Source: Timonella senegalensis JC301 (GTDB lineage: Bacteria > Actinomycetota > Actinomycetes > Actinomycetales > Cellulomonadaceae). From it: 41,283 nt of DNA. Below the pieces are notes generated by a model. That model saw only the letters and a program-made list of their open reading frames with translations. It had not been told where the DNA came from and ran no database searches. Shown here piece by piece: positions 1-8,361 of this stretch (its first letter is position 1; the number at the start of each line of letters is the position of its first letter). The stretch covers positions 36,650 to 77,932 of the forward strand of contig NZ_HE978642.1 of NCBI RefSeq assembly GCF_000312125.1. Direction: 5' to 3'. The translations under genes and the position numbers were made by a program.

Positions 1-578
1 CCGCGAACCGGTGCGGATACGGAGGCCACGCCCACTTCACGTTCGGATACCGACTGTGCCCAACCGCGGCGGCGAACGCCGGAGAGGATGGTCGCGGTGA
101 ACTTGGAGCCCTGGAGTCCGCGGTGCAAACGGTCAGGTTCCTCCCACGCGAGTAGGATTTGAGCAGCGGAACCTGCCTGCATTGTGAGGGTCGCGCCAAC
201 TGGGATCGAGTCGCGTAGGCCGACCGGACGCTCAGCTGCGGCAACGCAAATGCGCTGGTCGCCTTGGCGGCGGTACAGTTGCGCGCTCTCGCCAGTGTGG
301 TCACGGAGTGCTGCGAGAACTGGGTTTGCTGCGGCGAGCAGGCGGTCTTCACCTGCTGCGGTGGCAAGCTCGTTCAGGCGTGGGCCGAGGATAAAGCGGC
401 CCTGCATGTCACGGGTGACCAGACGGTGATGTTCTAGCGCAACTGCCAGACGGTGCGCGGTTGGCCGTGCAAGGTGGGTTGCTGCAACAAGCTGTGCAAG
501 GGTGGCAGGACCCGCCTCGAGAGCGCCGAGAACTGCCGCTGCCTTATCGAGTACGCCGACTCCACTAGAATTGTCCAT
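1..578 (-). CDS. ndgR: IclR-family regulator of leucine biosynthesis, NdgR/LtbR-like (C-terminus beyond window)
   Basis: Translating the reverse strand from ATG at 578 gives a protein starting MDNSSGVGVLDKAAAVLGAL. A winged helix follows (LVAATHLARPTAHRLAVALEHHRLV, about residues 30-55) and then the start of the IclR effector-binding domain. About 192 residues are visible; the rest lies beyond base 1. The N-terminus closely matches the actinobacterial NdgR/LtbR group, which controls leuCD and other amino-acid genes. It is divergent from leuC, and a strong palindrome lies between the two genes at 588-614. No clear Shine-Dalgarno precedes the ATG, so a leaderless message is possible. The family call is firm. 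The specific role rests on similarity recognised by eye and on the neighbouring leuCD. Confidence 0.9.
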   Translation of the reverse strand, partial: MDNSSGVGVLDKAAAVLGALEAGPATLAQLVAATHLARPTAHRLAVALEHHRLVTRDMQGRFILGPRLNELATAAGEDRLLAAANPVLAALRDHTGESAQLYRRQGDQRICVAAAERPVGLRDSIPVGATLTMQAGSAAQILLAWEEPDRLHRGLQGSKFTATILSGVRRRGWAQSVSEREVGVASVSAPVR

Positions 579-587
579 GTATTGATA

Positions 588-614
588 TTGCAGTCTCAAG
601 TGGCGAGAATGCAA
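588..614. promoter_or_regulatory. Operator-like 27-bp palindrome between ndgR and leuC
   Basis: The site reads TTGCA-g-TCTC, nine bases, GAGA-a-TGCAA. The half-sites TTGCA/TGCAA and TCTC/GAGA are perfect inverted matches. It lies midway between the divergent ndgR and leuC genes and just upstream of a -10-like TAGACT at 616-621. A position overlapping the leuC -35 region suits a repressor or activator site for the adjacent IclR protein. Binding itself is inferred. Confidence 0.7.
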
Positions 615-615
615 G

Positions 616-621
616 TAGACT
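616..621 (+). promoter_or_regulatory. Candidate -10 box of leuCD
   Basis: TAGACT fits the actinobacterial TANNNT -10 pattern and lies 63 bases before the leuC start. There is no good -35 at standard spacing. The region where one would be expected is occupied by the palindrome, so the promoter may depend on the regulator. Confidence 0.4.
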
Positions 622-684
622 CTCCGATTAGGAACAACCAACATCGCTGCGACTACCAGATTCGCGGTTGAGAGAGGATAAATC

Positions 685-2100
685 ATGGCCGGCACATTGG
701 CTGAGAAGGTATGGGATGCACACCTCGTGCGTAGTGGCACGGATGGTTCACCCGACCTCCTTTACATTGACCTCCACCTCGTACACGAGGTCACCTCCCC
801 ACAGGCATTCGAGGGGCTACGCCTTGCGGGACGCCAAGTGCGTCGCCCAGACCTCACCATCGCTACCGAGGACCACAACACTCCGACGCTCAACATTGAC
901 CGTCCGATTGCTGACCTGACCTCGCGCACCCAGATCGACACCCTGCGTAACAACGCCAAGGAGTTCGGCATCCGCATCCACTCACTGGGTGACGCCGACC
1001 AGGGCATCGTGCACGTTGTTGGTCCACAGCTCGGTTTGACCATGCCCGGCCTGACCGTTGTGTGCGGCGACTCCCACACCTCGACCCACGGCGCATTCGG
1101 TGCACTCGCGTTTGGTATCGGAACCTCAGAGGTTGAGCACGTTCTGGCTACCCAGACGCTCCCACTGCAGCCGTTCAAGACCATGGCGATCAACATCAAC
1201 GGAGACCTTCCAGAGGGATCGACCGCCAAGGACATCATCCTCGCGATCATCGCGAAGATCGGAACCGGTGGCGGACAGGGCTACGTGCTCGAGTACCGCG
1301 GCGAGGCTATCCGCAAGCTGTCCATGGAAGGTCGCATGACCATCTGCAACATGTCGATCGAGGCTGGCGCACGTGCGGGAATGATCGCACCTGACCAGAC
1401 CACCTTTGACTACCTGCAGGGCCGCCCACACGCACCTGAGGGTGCAGACTGGGATGCCGCAGTTGAGTACTGGTCCACCCTCAAGACCGACGACGACGCC
1501 GTATTTGACGCTGTTGTTGACCTCGAGGCCAAGGACATCGAGCCATTCGTTACCTGGGGAACCAACCCAGGACAGGGCCTCCCACTCTCAGCTAACGTCC
1601 CGGTTCCTTCCGAGATCGCTGACGAGAACGACCGCGTGGCCGCCGAGCGCGCGATCGAGTACATGGGCCTGACCCCTGGCGCGCCACTTCGCGACATCAA
1701 GGTCGACACCGTGTTCATCGGCTCGTGCACCAACGGCCGCATCGAGGACCTCCGCGCTGTAGTGGACGTCATCAAGGGCCAGAAGAAGCACGATGACGTC
1801 CGCGTCCTGGTGGTTCCAGGCTCCGCACGCGTTCGCCTCCAGGCAGAGGCCGAGGGCCTCGACGCTGTGTTCAAGGAGTTCGGTGCAGAGTGGCGTAACG
1901 CCGGCTGTTCCATGTGCCTCGGCATGAACCCTGACCAGCTCAAGCCGGGGGAGCGCGCAGCGTCCACCTCGAACCGTAACTTTGAGGGTCGCCAGGGTAA
2001 GGGCGGACGCACGCACCTCGTGTCCCCACTCGTGGCTGCTGCAACGGCGATCCGCGGAACGCTGTCCTCGCCAGCCGACCTCGCACTCGTTAACGCCTGA
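685..2100 (+). CDS. leuC: 3-isopropylmalate dehydratase large subunit
   Basis: With LeuD, LeuC isomerises 2-isopropylmalate to 3-isopropylmalate in cytosolic leucine synthesis. The 471-residue length is normal for LeuC. The three cysteines that hold the [4Fe-4S] cluster are in place: one in GSCTNGR (residue 348) and two in [10 protein letters not shown] (408 and 411). Other aconitase-superfamily signatures are [14 protein letters not shown] near residue 30 and [20 protein letters not shown] near 130-150. The ATG is preceded by the purine-rich GAGAGAGGATAA. leuD follows 30 bases downstream, so the pair is transcribed together, probably under the divergent NdgR-like regulator. Nothing is missing. 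Confidence 0.98.
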   Translation: MAGTLAEKVWDAHLVRSGTDGSPDLLYIDLHLVHEVTSPQAFEGLRLAGRQVRRPDLTIATEDHNTPTLNIDRPIADLTSRTQIDTLRNNAKEFGIRIHSLGDADQGIVHVVGPQLGLTMPGLTVVCGDSHTSTHGAFGALAFGIGTSEVEHVLATQTLPLQPFKTMAININGDLPEGSTAKDIILAIIAKIGTGGGQGYVLEYRGEAIRKLSMEGRMTICNMSIEAGARAGMIAPDQTTFDYLQGRPHAPEGADWDAAVEYWSTLKTDDDAVFDAVVDLEAKDIEPFVTWGTNPGQGLPLSANVPVPSEIADENDRVAAERAIEYMGLTPGAPLRDIKVDTVFIGSCTNGRIEDLRAVVDVIKGQKKHDDVRVLVVPGSARVRLQAEAEGLDAVFKEFGAEWRNAGCSMCLGMNPDQLKPGERAASTSNRNFEGRQGKGGRTHLVSPLVAAATAIRGTLSSPADLALVNA

Positions 2101-2130
2101 GCCTCACCGCCGGAAAAGAGAAGCAAAATC

Positions 2131-2781
2131 ATGGAAAAGTTCATCAAGCACACCGGTGTGGGCGTTCCGCTGCGTCGCTCAAACGTTGACACCGACCAGA
2201 TCATCCCAGCCGTCTACCTCAAGCGCGTCACGCGCACGGGCTTTGAGGACGCACTGTTCTCGGCATGGCGTAACGACCCAGAGTTCGTACTGAACCAGGA
2301 CGCATACAAGTCCGGTTCCGTACTCGTTGCAGGTCCTGACTTTGGTACAGGTTCCTCGCGTGAGCACGCTGTGTGGGCGCTCAAGGACTACGGCTTCCGC
2401 GTGGTCCTGTCCTCCCGCTTTGCGGACATCTTCCGCGGCAACTCGGGCAAGCAGGGCCTCGTGGCCGGCATCGTTGCTCCAGAGGACATCGAGCTCCTGT
2501 GGAAGGTCCTCGAGACCAACCCAGGCACCGAGGTCTCCGTTGACCTCGAGACTCGCACCGCATCCGCTGGTGACGTCACCGTTCAGTTCCAGATCGATGA
2601 CTACACCCGCTGGCGCCTCATGGAGGGCCTCGACGACATCGGACTGACGCTTCAGAACGAGGGCGACATCACCGAGTTCGAGGCACACCGCGCATCGTGG
2701 CGTCCGCTGACTCTGCCAGCAAAGCACGAGCCAAACGTTCACATTGAGGCAGCCCGCCCAGTTGAAGGTGCGGACGCGTAA
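2131..2781 (+). CDS. leuD: 3-isopropylmalate dehydratase small subunit
   Basis: LeuD is the swivelling-domain partner of LeuC. The 216-residue protein starts [27 protein letters not shown], the usual LeuD opening. It carries the substrate-contacting segment [20 protein letters not shown] (about residues 70-90) and [16 protein letters not shown] near 95-110. The GAAAAGAGAAG stretch before the ATG can serve as ribosome binding site. The gene ends 22 bases before a strong hairpin with a T-run (2804-2845), which closes the leuCD operon. Confidence 0.98.
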   Translation: MEKFIKHTGVGVPLRRSNVDTDQIIPAVYLKRVTRTGFEDALFSAWRNDPEFVLNQDAYKSGSVLVAGPDFGTGSSREHAVWALKDYGFRVVLSSRFADIFRGNSGKQGLVAGIVAPEDIELLWKVLETNPGTEVSVDLETRTASAGDVTVQFQIDDYTRWRLMEGLDDIGLTLQNEGDITEFEAHRASWRPLTLPAKHEPNVHIEAARPVEGADA

Positions 2782-2803
2782 GTTACACCCACTCACAAGC
2801 AAG

Positions 2804-2845
2804 GAAGCCCGACTCACGCCTTACGGCGAGGGTCGGGCTTCTTTT
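2804..2845 (+). terminator. Rho-independent terminator of leuCD
   Basis: GAAGCCCGAC (2804-2813) pairs perfectly with GTCGGGCTTC (2832-2841), and TTTT follows. The loop is 18 bases. It lies just after leuD on the same strand. Confidence 0.85.
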
Positions 2846-2866
2846 GCCCTAAGTCCCCTCTTGGCC

Positions 2867-2932
2867 CACCAACTGCGCCCATCAACACCACCAACTGCGC
2901 CCATCAACACCACCAACTGCGTCCGTCACCAC
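2867..2932. repeat. Three tandem 22-bp repeats between leuD and the RNA methyltransferase
   Basis: Copies start at 2867, 2889 and 2911. The first two are identical and begin CACCAACTGCGCCCATCAA. The third differs at a few positions. No ORF or known element explains the array. Confidence 0.85.
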
Positions 2933-3034
2933 CACCCGCGGCACGCGGCTTCGACCCAACCACCCTGCACGGCTAAAATTGGCCGAGGACATTACCTGGC
3001 AGCCGATCAGGACAGCCAAACTAGGAGGAGCGGC

Positions 3035-3847
3035 GTGAGCCATTTCAGGATTTCGGTGAGGAACGCTCGTTTCCAGCAGTTGGAGGCGATCCTCAACAAC
3101 CGCACCAAGCGCACGCGCGCCGGTGAGTTCCTTGTGCAGGGGGTCCGCCCGATCACTCTCGCGGTGGAGCAGGGTTGGAAGATCCGCACGCTCATCTTTG
3201 CGGCGGACCAGAAGCTCTCCCAGTGGGCTCGTGAGCTCCTGACCATGGACGCCGAGACGATCGCGATGTCGTCCGAGCTCATGGCGGAGCTGAGCGGCAA
3301 GGACGAGGGCGCCACGGAGATGCTGGCTGTGGTGGAGATGCCGCAGGACGACCTCGCGCGCATTCCCGTGGACTCGGACTTCCTCGGCCTCGTATTTGAC
3401 CGCCCTACTCAGCCGGGCAACGTGGGCACGATCATCCGATCCGCAGACGCGCTCGGTGCTGCGGGCCTGATCGTTTCGGGCCACGGGGCCGACCCTTATG
3501 ACCAGAAGGCAGTGCGCGCCTCGACCGGTTCGATCTTCTCGCTGCCCACCGTGCGGGAGAACTCGGTGGAGACCGTGATGGCGTGGGTGGCGGAGCAGCG
3601 CGCAGCGGGCGTGCCCATTGTGGTAGCCGCGACTGACGAGCACGGTGAGACCCCCGTGTGGGACTTCGATTTCACCCAGCCCGTTTTGGTGCTGGTGGGC
3701 AACGAAACCAACGGCCTTTCCAAGGCCTGGCGCGAGGCTGCTGACGTGACGTTGAGCATCCCGATGGCGGGTGCCGCAAGTTCGCTGAACGCTGGAAACG
3801 CGGCTACTTTGCTCATGTATGAGGCCCTGCGCCAGCGCACCCGTTAG
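3035..3847 (+). CDS. TrmH/SpoU-family RNA 2'-O-methyltransferase
   Basis: This 270-residue SPOUT methyltransferase is predicted to transfer a methyl group from S-adenosylmethionine to a ribose 2'-OH in rRNA or tRNA. The N-terminal substrate-binding part (residues 10-100: RNARFQQLEAILNNRTKRTR) resembles the TsnR/RlmB type. The knotted catalytic domain has motif 1 (NVGTIIRSADALGAAGLIV), motif 2 (LVLVGNETNGLS) and motif 3 (IPMAGAASSLNAGNAATLL). The GTG at 3035 was chosen because AGGAGGAG ends four bases before it. An open frame continues further upstream, but it crosses the leuD terminator and is not believable. The exact target nucleotide cannot be read from the sequence. Confidence 0.9.
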   Translation: MSHFRISVRNARFQQLEAILNNRTKRTRAGEFLVQGVRPITLAVEQGWKIRTLIFAADQKLSQWARELLTMDAETIAMSSELMAELSGKDEGATEMLAVVEMPQDDLARIPVDSDFLGLVFDRPTQPGNVGTIIRSADALGAAGLIVSGHGADPYDQKAVRASTGSIFSLPTVRENSVETVMAWVAEQRAAGVPIVVAATDEHGETPVWDFDFTQPVLVLVGNETNGLSKAWREAADVTLSIPMAGAASSLNAGNAATLLMYEALRQRTR

Positions 3848-4168
3848 TCGAACGTCACATGGGCAGAACGCCCCGCCGCAGGCGGCGGAGCTGCACTGCA
3901 TGATTATCGACGATATGGCTGGGTTTCTTTCACAGATCCTCGTTTCCTCGGTAAACTTTTGGCAGGCGTCTCATGTCCTTGGCGGTGCGGTACCGGCGGG
4001 GTACGAGAACCACATGAGGCGAATCTCTCACGGTGCGCAGGTCTTGCCACGCGTAGAGTTGGGCTGCACGGAATGCCCTCACCCATGTTTGTGTTCATAC
4101 GGAGAAGGCATTGGGAGCGGCGTGAGTCGATCCACACCATCGGCCACGAGATAGGCGACGATTTACAC
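3848..4168. other. Intergenic region before murA
   Basis: These 320 bases show no convincing gene. They carry one copy of the dispersed CGACGAT-type motif (ATTATCGACGAT followed by ATGGCTGGG, 3903-3923). A second, shorter CGACGAT lies just before murA. No clear Shine-Dalgarno precedes murA, so its promoter may lie in the last 50 bases and give a leaderless message. I could not fix its boxes. Confidence 0.5.
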
Positions 4169-5485
4169 ATGACAGATTTGATCTACGTCAACGGCGGTAT
4201 CCCGCTCGACGGAACCATCACAGTGCGCGGTGCAAAGAACTTTGTGTCTAAAGCAATGGTTGCTGCACTTCTCGGGGAGACCCCTTCCGAACTGCGCAAC
4301 ATTCCTGACATCCGTGATGTTCACGTTGTCTCGGGCCTCCTTGAGCTTCACGGTGTGAAGGTGAAGTGGGACGTTGAGAAGGGTGTCCTAAACCTGGACC
4401 CAAGCAACGTTGAGTCTGCACACGTCGCCGACATCGATGCGCACGCTGGAGCTAGCCGCATTCCGATTCTCTTCTGTGGCCCGCTGCTTCACCGCCTGGG
4501 GGAAGCCTTCATCCCTGACCTCGGTGGTTGCCGCATCGGCGACCGCCCCATTGACTTTCATCTGAGCATCCTCCGCCAGTTCGGCGCTGTTGTGGACAAG
4601 CGTCCAAATGGCATCTTCCTGTCGGCGCCAAACGGCCTCAAGGGTGCCAAGATCGAGCTCCCTTATCCTTCGGTTGGTGCAACTGAGCAGCTCCTCCTCA
4701 CCGCCGTCCGTGCGGAGGGCATCACCGAGCTCTCCAACGCCGCGATCGAGCCAGAGATCATGGACCTGATCAATGTCCTGCAGAAGATGGGCGCTATCAT
4801 CACGGTCCGCACAGACCGCGTGATCCAGATCGAGGGCGTGGCCAAGCTTGAGGGCTACTCGCACACCGCTCTGGCTGACCGCATTGAGGCCGCTTCGTGG
4901 GCCTCGGCTGCGCTTGCTACCCACGGCGACATCTTTGTTAAGGGCGCTACCCAGCCCGAGATGACTGCCTTCCTCAACACCTTCCGCAAGGTCGGCGGCG
5001 AGTTCGAGGTCCGTGACGACGGCATCCGATTCTTCCACCCAGGTGGCGAACTCAAGTCGATCGTCCTTGAAACGGACGTTCACCCAGGCTTCATGACGGA
5101 CTGGCAGCAGCCACTCGTTGTCGCCCTGACTCAGGCCAAGGGACTGTCGATCGTCCACGAGACGGTCTACGAGAACCGCTTCGGCTTCACCGACGCTCTG
5201 AACGGCATGGGCGCTCAGATCCAGGTATACAAGGAGTGCCTCGGCGGCACCGAGTGCCGCTTCGGCCAGCGCAACTTCAAGCACTCTGCAGTCATCGCGG
5301 GCCCAACCCCGCTCAAGGCGGCGGACATTGTGGTTCCTGACCTGCGTGGTGGCTTCTCGCACCTCATCGCAGCGCTCGCCGCCGACGGTCGTTCCTCGGT
5401 GCGCGGCATCCAGCTGATCGACCGCGGCTACGAGAACTTCCGCGGCAAGCTCGAGGCTCTCGGCGCAAAGTTTGAGATGGCCTGA
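4169..5485 (+). CDS. murA: UDP-N-acetylglucosamine 1-carboxyvinyltransferase
   Basis: MurA transfers enolpyruvate from PEP to UDP-GlcNAc, the first committed cytosolic step of peptidoglycan synthesis. The protein has 438 residues (family about 420-440). The lysine/asparagine of the active site are in VRGAKNFVSKAMVAALLG near residue 20. The catalytic loop DLGGCRIGDRPIDFH has its cysteine at residue 121. Since the cysteine is not replaced by aspartate, the enzyme should be of the fosfomycin-reactive kind (inference from the family). The start was set at ATG 4169, where the protein begins MTDLIYVNGGIPLDGTITVRGAKN. The longer open frame upstream has no family similarity. A strong terminator follows. 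Confidence 0.96.
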   Translation: MTDLIYVNGGIPLDGTITVRGAKNFVSKAMVAALLGETPSELRNIPDIRDVHVVSGLLELHGVKVKWDVEKGVLNLDPSNVESAHVADIDAHAGASRIPILFCGPLLHRLGEAFIPDLGGCRIGDRPIDFHLSILRQFGAVVDKRPNGIFLSAPNGLKGAKIELPYPSVGATEQLLLTAVRAEGITELSNAAIEPEIMDLINVLQKMGAIITVRTDRVIQIEGVAKLEGYSHTALADRIEAASWASAALATHGDIFVKGATQPEMTAFLNTFRKVGGEFEVRDDGIRFFHPGGELKSIVLETDVHPGFMTDWQQPLVVALTQAKGLSIVHETVYENRFGFTDALNGMGAQIQVYKECLGGTECRFGQRNFKHSAVIAGPTPLKAADIVVPDLRGGFSHLIAALAADGRSSVRGIQLIDRGYENFRGKLEALGAKFEMA

Positions 5486-5512
5486 TCCACTTGCACGCCC
5501 TGCACGTTGAAG

Positions 5513-5553
5513 GCGCGCCCACTCGGAAACCATTCCGAGTGGGCGCGCTTTCG
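5513..5553 (+). terminator. Terminator of murA
   Basis: A 16-bp perfect stem (GCGCGCCCACTCGGAA at 5513-5528 and its complement at 5533-5548) closes on a four-base loop ACCA. The T-rich TTTCGTT follows. It lies 28 bases after the murA stop. Confidence 0.9.
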
Positions 5554-5610
5554 TTGTCATGGGTTTGTCAGCCCGCCAAGGGCTGGCGCAGTTCGCGGTA
5601 ACCTAGTGCG

Positions 5611-6360
5611 GTGAACACTCCCGAAAATCCCGCAGCTTCGGATCTCGTCATCGAGAACGCGACGCCCGGTAAGAACGCTTGGTTTCGCGTAGCCGCCGCG
5701 ATTGTGCGTCCCACCATGAACGTGCTTGGCAGGCTCAAGTGGTATGGCCAGGAGAACCTGCCCAAAGAGGGCGGGATCATTGTTGCAGCGAACCATGCCT
5801 CCCTGATCGATCCGCTGATGATGGCGCATTACCTCTACGTCAATGGCCGTCCTCCGCGCGTTTTGGCCAAGGAATCGCTGTTCCGTGTTCCAGTGCTCGG
5901 CTTCCTCTTGCGTAAACTCGCGATGATTCCCGTGTTCCGTGGTTCTGCTCGCGCTAAGGAGAGCCTTGAGGTTGCAGACATGCGTCTAGCACAGGGTTTT
6001 TGCATCGCGGTCTACCCGGAGGGGACGCTGACTAAGGACCCTAACGGCTGGCCTATGCAGGGACACACGGGAGTCGCTCGTATGGCGCTCGCCACCAAGG
6101 CTCCGGTCATCCCGCTCGGGCAGTGGGGTCAACTCGATCTGCTTCCGCGAGGTGCAAAGATGCTCAAACTGTTCCCGCGCAAGACCCTGATTGTTGAGGC
6201 AGGTACGCCGGTTGACCTTTCGGACCTCTATGACAAGGAAATCGACTCCGCCCTCCTGCGCGAGGCCACGGACCGCATCATGCGGGCTATCACCGAGATC
6301 GTGGCGAAGCATCGAGGCGAGGAGCCTCCGGTCACGTTTTATGTCCCCTCGAAGTCTTAG
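5611..6360 (+). CDS. plsC: 1-acyl-sn-glycerol-3-phosphate acyltransferase (PlsC-like)
   Basis: This predicted membrane-associated enzyme acylates lysophosphatidic acid to phosphatidic acid in phospholipid synthesis. The 249-residue protein has the acyltransferase block I NHASLIDP (the NHxxxxD catalytic motif, about residue 61) and block III VYPEGTLTKD (about residue 133). It lies just before gpsA, whose product supplies the glycerol-3-phosphate backbone, so the two adjacent genes serve one pathway. The GTG start at 5611 has no Shine-Dalgarno but has TAACCT eight bases upstream. This fits a -10 box and a leaderless transcript (inference). Confidence 0.88.
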   Translation: MNTPENPAASDLVIENATPGKNAWFRVAAAIVRPTMNVLGRLKWYGQENLPKEGGIIVAANHASLIDPLMMAHYLYVNGRPPRVLAKESLFRVPVLGFLLRKLAMIPVFRGSARAKESLEVADMRLAQGFCIAVYPEGTLTKDPNGWPMQGHTGVARMALATKAPVIPLGQWGQLDLLPRGAKMLKLFPRKTLIVEAGTPVDLSDLYDKEIDSALLREATDRIMRAITEIVAKHRGEEPPVTFYVPSKS

Positions 6361-6522
6361 TTCCGCGTCCCGTTGGCTAGTGGCCGCCGGCTAGTTGCCT
6401 CCAGCTATTAGCCACTCGCTGGCAGCCATTCCGTCCAACGGTCCGCGTACCCACACTCGCACACCTTGTGCGGTGTCCTGGCCTCAGCCAGAAAGCAGTA
6501 AGTAAGCAGTAAGGAAGTTCTT

Positions 6523-7533
6523 ATGAAGTCGGCAGTTCTCGGAATGGGTGCGTGGGGCACCACGTTCGCCCAGGTCCTCGCGGACGCTGGGGGAGAGGTG
6601 ACGATCTGGGGCCGCGATCAGGAGACTGCGTCCGAGATCAACTCTGCGCACACGAACAGCAAGCGCCTTGCCGGCGTGGACCTGCACCCTGCCATTCGTG
6701 CGACCACGGACGCTCAGGAGGCACTTGATGGCGCCGAACTGGTCATCGTTGCGATTCCGTCCCAGTCAGCGCGCCAGATTCTCGCGCCGATCGCCCCACT
6801 CGTGGGCCCGGATGCGATCGCGGTGTCCCTCATGAAGGGTGTCGAACTCGGCACGGACCAGCGCATGAGCGAAGTCCTGTGCGAGGCGCTGAATCTCCCG
6901 CTCGATCGCGTCGTGGTGGTCTCCGGACCGAACCTCGCGGCCGAAATCGCTGCCAAGCAGCCCACTGCCACGGTGGTTTCGGGTGTCAACGCCGACAACG
7001 TTGCCAAGGTGGCCGCGGCGAGCTCGAACTCGTACTTCCGCCCGTACACCAACCACGACCTCGTGGGTGTGGAGCTGTGCGGAGCCGTCAAGAACGTCAT
7101 CGCGGTGGCTGTGGGTATGGCCCAGGGCAAGGGCTTTGGCCACAACACCACGGCGACCATCATCACGCGCGGCCTCGCTGAGATCACCCGACTGGGCCTG
7201 AAGCTCGGCGCGGAACTTGAGACCTTCCAGGGGCTCGCGGGCATGGGCGACCTCATCGCCACGTGCGCGTCGCCGCTGTCCCGCAACCACACGCTGGGTA
7301 AGCACATCGGCCAGGGCCTGACCCTTGACCAGGCGGTCGCCGAGACCGGCGGAACCGCCGAGGGCGCCAAGTCCTGCCGCTCCGTGGCCGCGCTCGCGCA
7401 GCACCAGGGCGTCGAAATGCCCATCACGAACGCAGTGGTTGCCGTCCTGTATGACGGCTTGCCCGTCGACGAGATGACCCGTCGCTTGCTGTCCCGCCCC
7501 CAGAAGGCTGAGGGCGCGCAGTACGGCCTGTGA
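6523..7533 (+). CDS. gpsA: Glycerol-3-phosphate dehydrogenase [NAD(P)+]
   Basis: GpsA reduces dihydroxyacetone phosphate to sn-glycerol-3-phosphate for phospholipid synthesis. The 336 residues have the Rossmann motif VLGMGAWGTTFA (residues 5-16), the catalytic lysine region GAVKNVIAVAVGMAQG near residue 190, and the C-terminal GGTAEGAKS loop. The ATG has AAGGAAG six bases upstream. In many actinobacteria gpsA is followed directly by ddl. Here about 7 kb of insertion-sequence material, orphan genes and a metB-type gene separate them. Confidence 0.97.
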   Translation: MKSAVLGMGAWGTTFAQVLADAGGEVTIWGRDQETASEINSAHTNSKRLAGVDLHPAIRATTDAQEALDGAELVIVAIPSQSARQILAPIAPLVGPDAIAVSLMKGVELGTDQRMSEVLCEALNLPLDRVVVVSGPNLAAEIAAKQPTATVVSGVNADNVAKVAAASSNSYFRPYTNHDLVGVELCGAVKNVIAVAVGMAQGKGFGHNTTATIITRGLAEITRLGLKLGAELETFQGLAGMGDLIATCASPLSRNHTLGKHIGQGLTLDQAVAETGGTAEGAKSCRSVAALAQHQGVEMPITNAVVAVLYDGLPVDEMTRRLLSRPQKAEGAQYGL

Positions 7534-7574
7534 CGCGTGCGATCCCCGTACCCCGACTGATAATCGACGAAACT

Positions 7575-8250
7575 GGGTTCTTCGCGTTTTACAGTGTGTT
7601 GATCCGGTCCTGTAACTGGCCTGAGTGGGTCAGTGACTTCAAGATGTAGTGGTCCTGATTCTTGAATCCCAGAGTGATCCCGCGCAGGTGCGCCAGGTGT
7701 CCATTGATCGCCTCAACCGGCCTGTAGGACGCACCGATGTCGAAGTAGGCGAGGAAGTCGGTCCGCCGGCGCCACAGAGTCCGACCAAAGTGTGCCAACT
7801 CCTCCAGTCCTGCAGGCTGGACCTTGCGCAGCGTGTCGACCACCCTGCTCATCAGCTTCTTACCCCGTGCCCGGGCCGGGTGCCCGTACGCGTAGATCGT
7901 TCCTGGTAGAACGCCCAGGTGTCCGGCAGGTCGACGAGTCGACGCCGGATGTGGTCCCGCTTCACCCCGGGCATCGCGCAGTCCGGGCAGGTGTCGGCCA
8001 CGTCCACTGGGTCGGCGTTGATGATGGTGAGGGTGCCTGCGTCGGCGGCGTCGGTGATCGTCAGGCCGAGTTCTGCGGTGCGGCAGATGGTGTCGGCTAC
8101 GAGGTTGCCAGTAGTGTGCACGTTAGGGTCCTGGTTTGGTCAGATGACGGCTTCGCACCTCTCATCTTGTACCGGCCAAGGCCTCTGTATGTTGTGCCAT
8201 CCCGAATCCCCATCACGGCGCAACTGCACACTCCCAAACGCGAAGACCCC
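7575..8250 (-). mobile_element. ISL3-family insertion sequence remnant (internally deleted)
   Basis: The 676-bp segment is bounded by imperfect terminal inverted repeats. The left end (7575-7598) begins GGGTTCTTCGCGTTTTACAG. The right end, read on the reverse strand from 8250, begins GGGGTCTTCGCGTTTGGGAG. They match at 20 of 24 positions. Inside are only the N-terminal and C-terminal parts of an ISL3-type transposase on the reverse strand. No flanking target duplication is visible, so it is an old copy or one end has rearranged. The left end abuts a copy of the CGACGA dispersed motif. Confidence 0.85.
7589..8121 (-). pseudogene. ISL3-family transposase, deleted and frameshifted
   Basis: Reading leftward, 8121-7852 encodes the N-terminal zinc-binding part (TCPDCAMPGVKRDHIRRRLVDLPDTWAFY). 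7852-7589 encodes the last 87 residues in another frame, including PVEAINGHLAHLRGITLGFKNQDHYILKSL, which holds the final glutamate of the DDE triad. A full ISL3 transposase is 400-450 residues. The helix-turn-helix and most of the catalytic core are missing. It is not functional. Confidence 0.88.
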
Positions 8251-8353
8251 ATTATTCACAAGAGCTCAGCCTTACCGTCGAAAAGAATTGATTGGTGGAT
8301 TGCACACCGCAACCATTGCCCAGACAAAACAAATTCGAGATAACCGTTTCAGG

Positions 8354-8361
8354 AAGAAACT
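8354..8361. repeat. Target site duplication, left copy
   Basis: AAGAAACT precedes the left IS end and recurs at 9843-9850 after the right end. Removing the IS and one copy restores the empty site. Confidence 0.93.

Noticed and set aside
2744-3034. Upstream extension of the RNA methyltransferase frame
   Set aside because: It runs through the end of leuD, a terminator and a tandem repeat; GTG 3035 has a strong ribosome site.
3959-4168. Upstream extension of the murA frame
   Set aside because: The residues are Arg/Cys-rich and unlike MurA; the family N-terminus begins exactly at ATG 4169.
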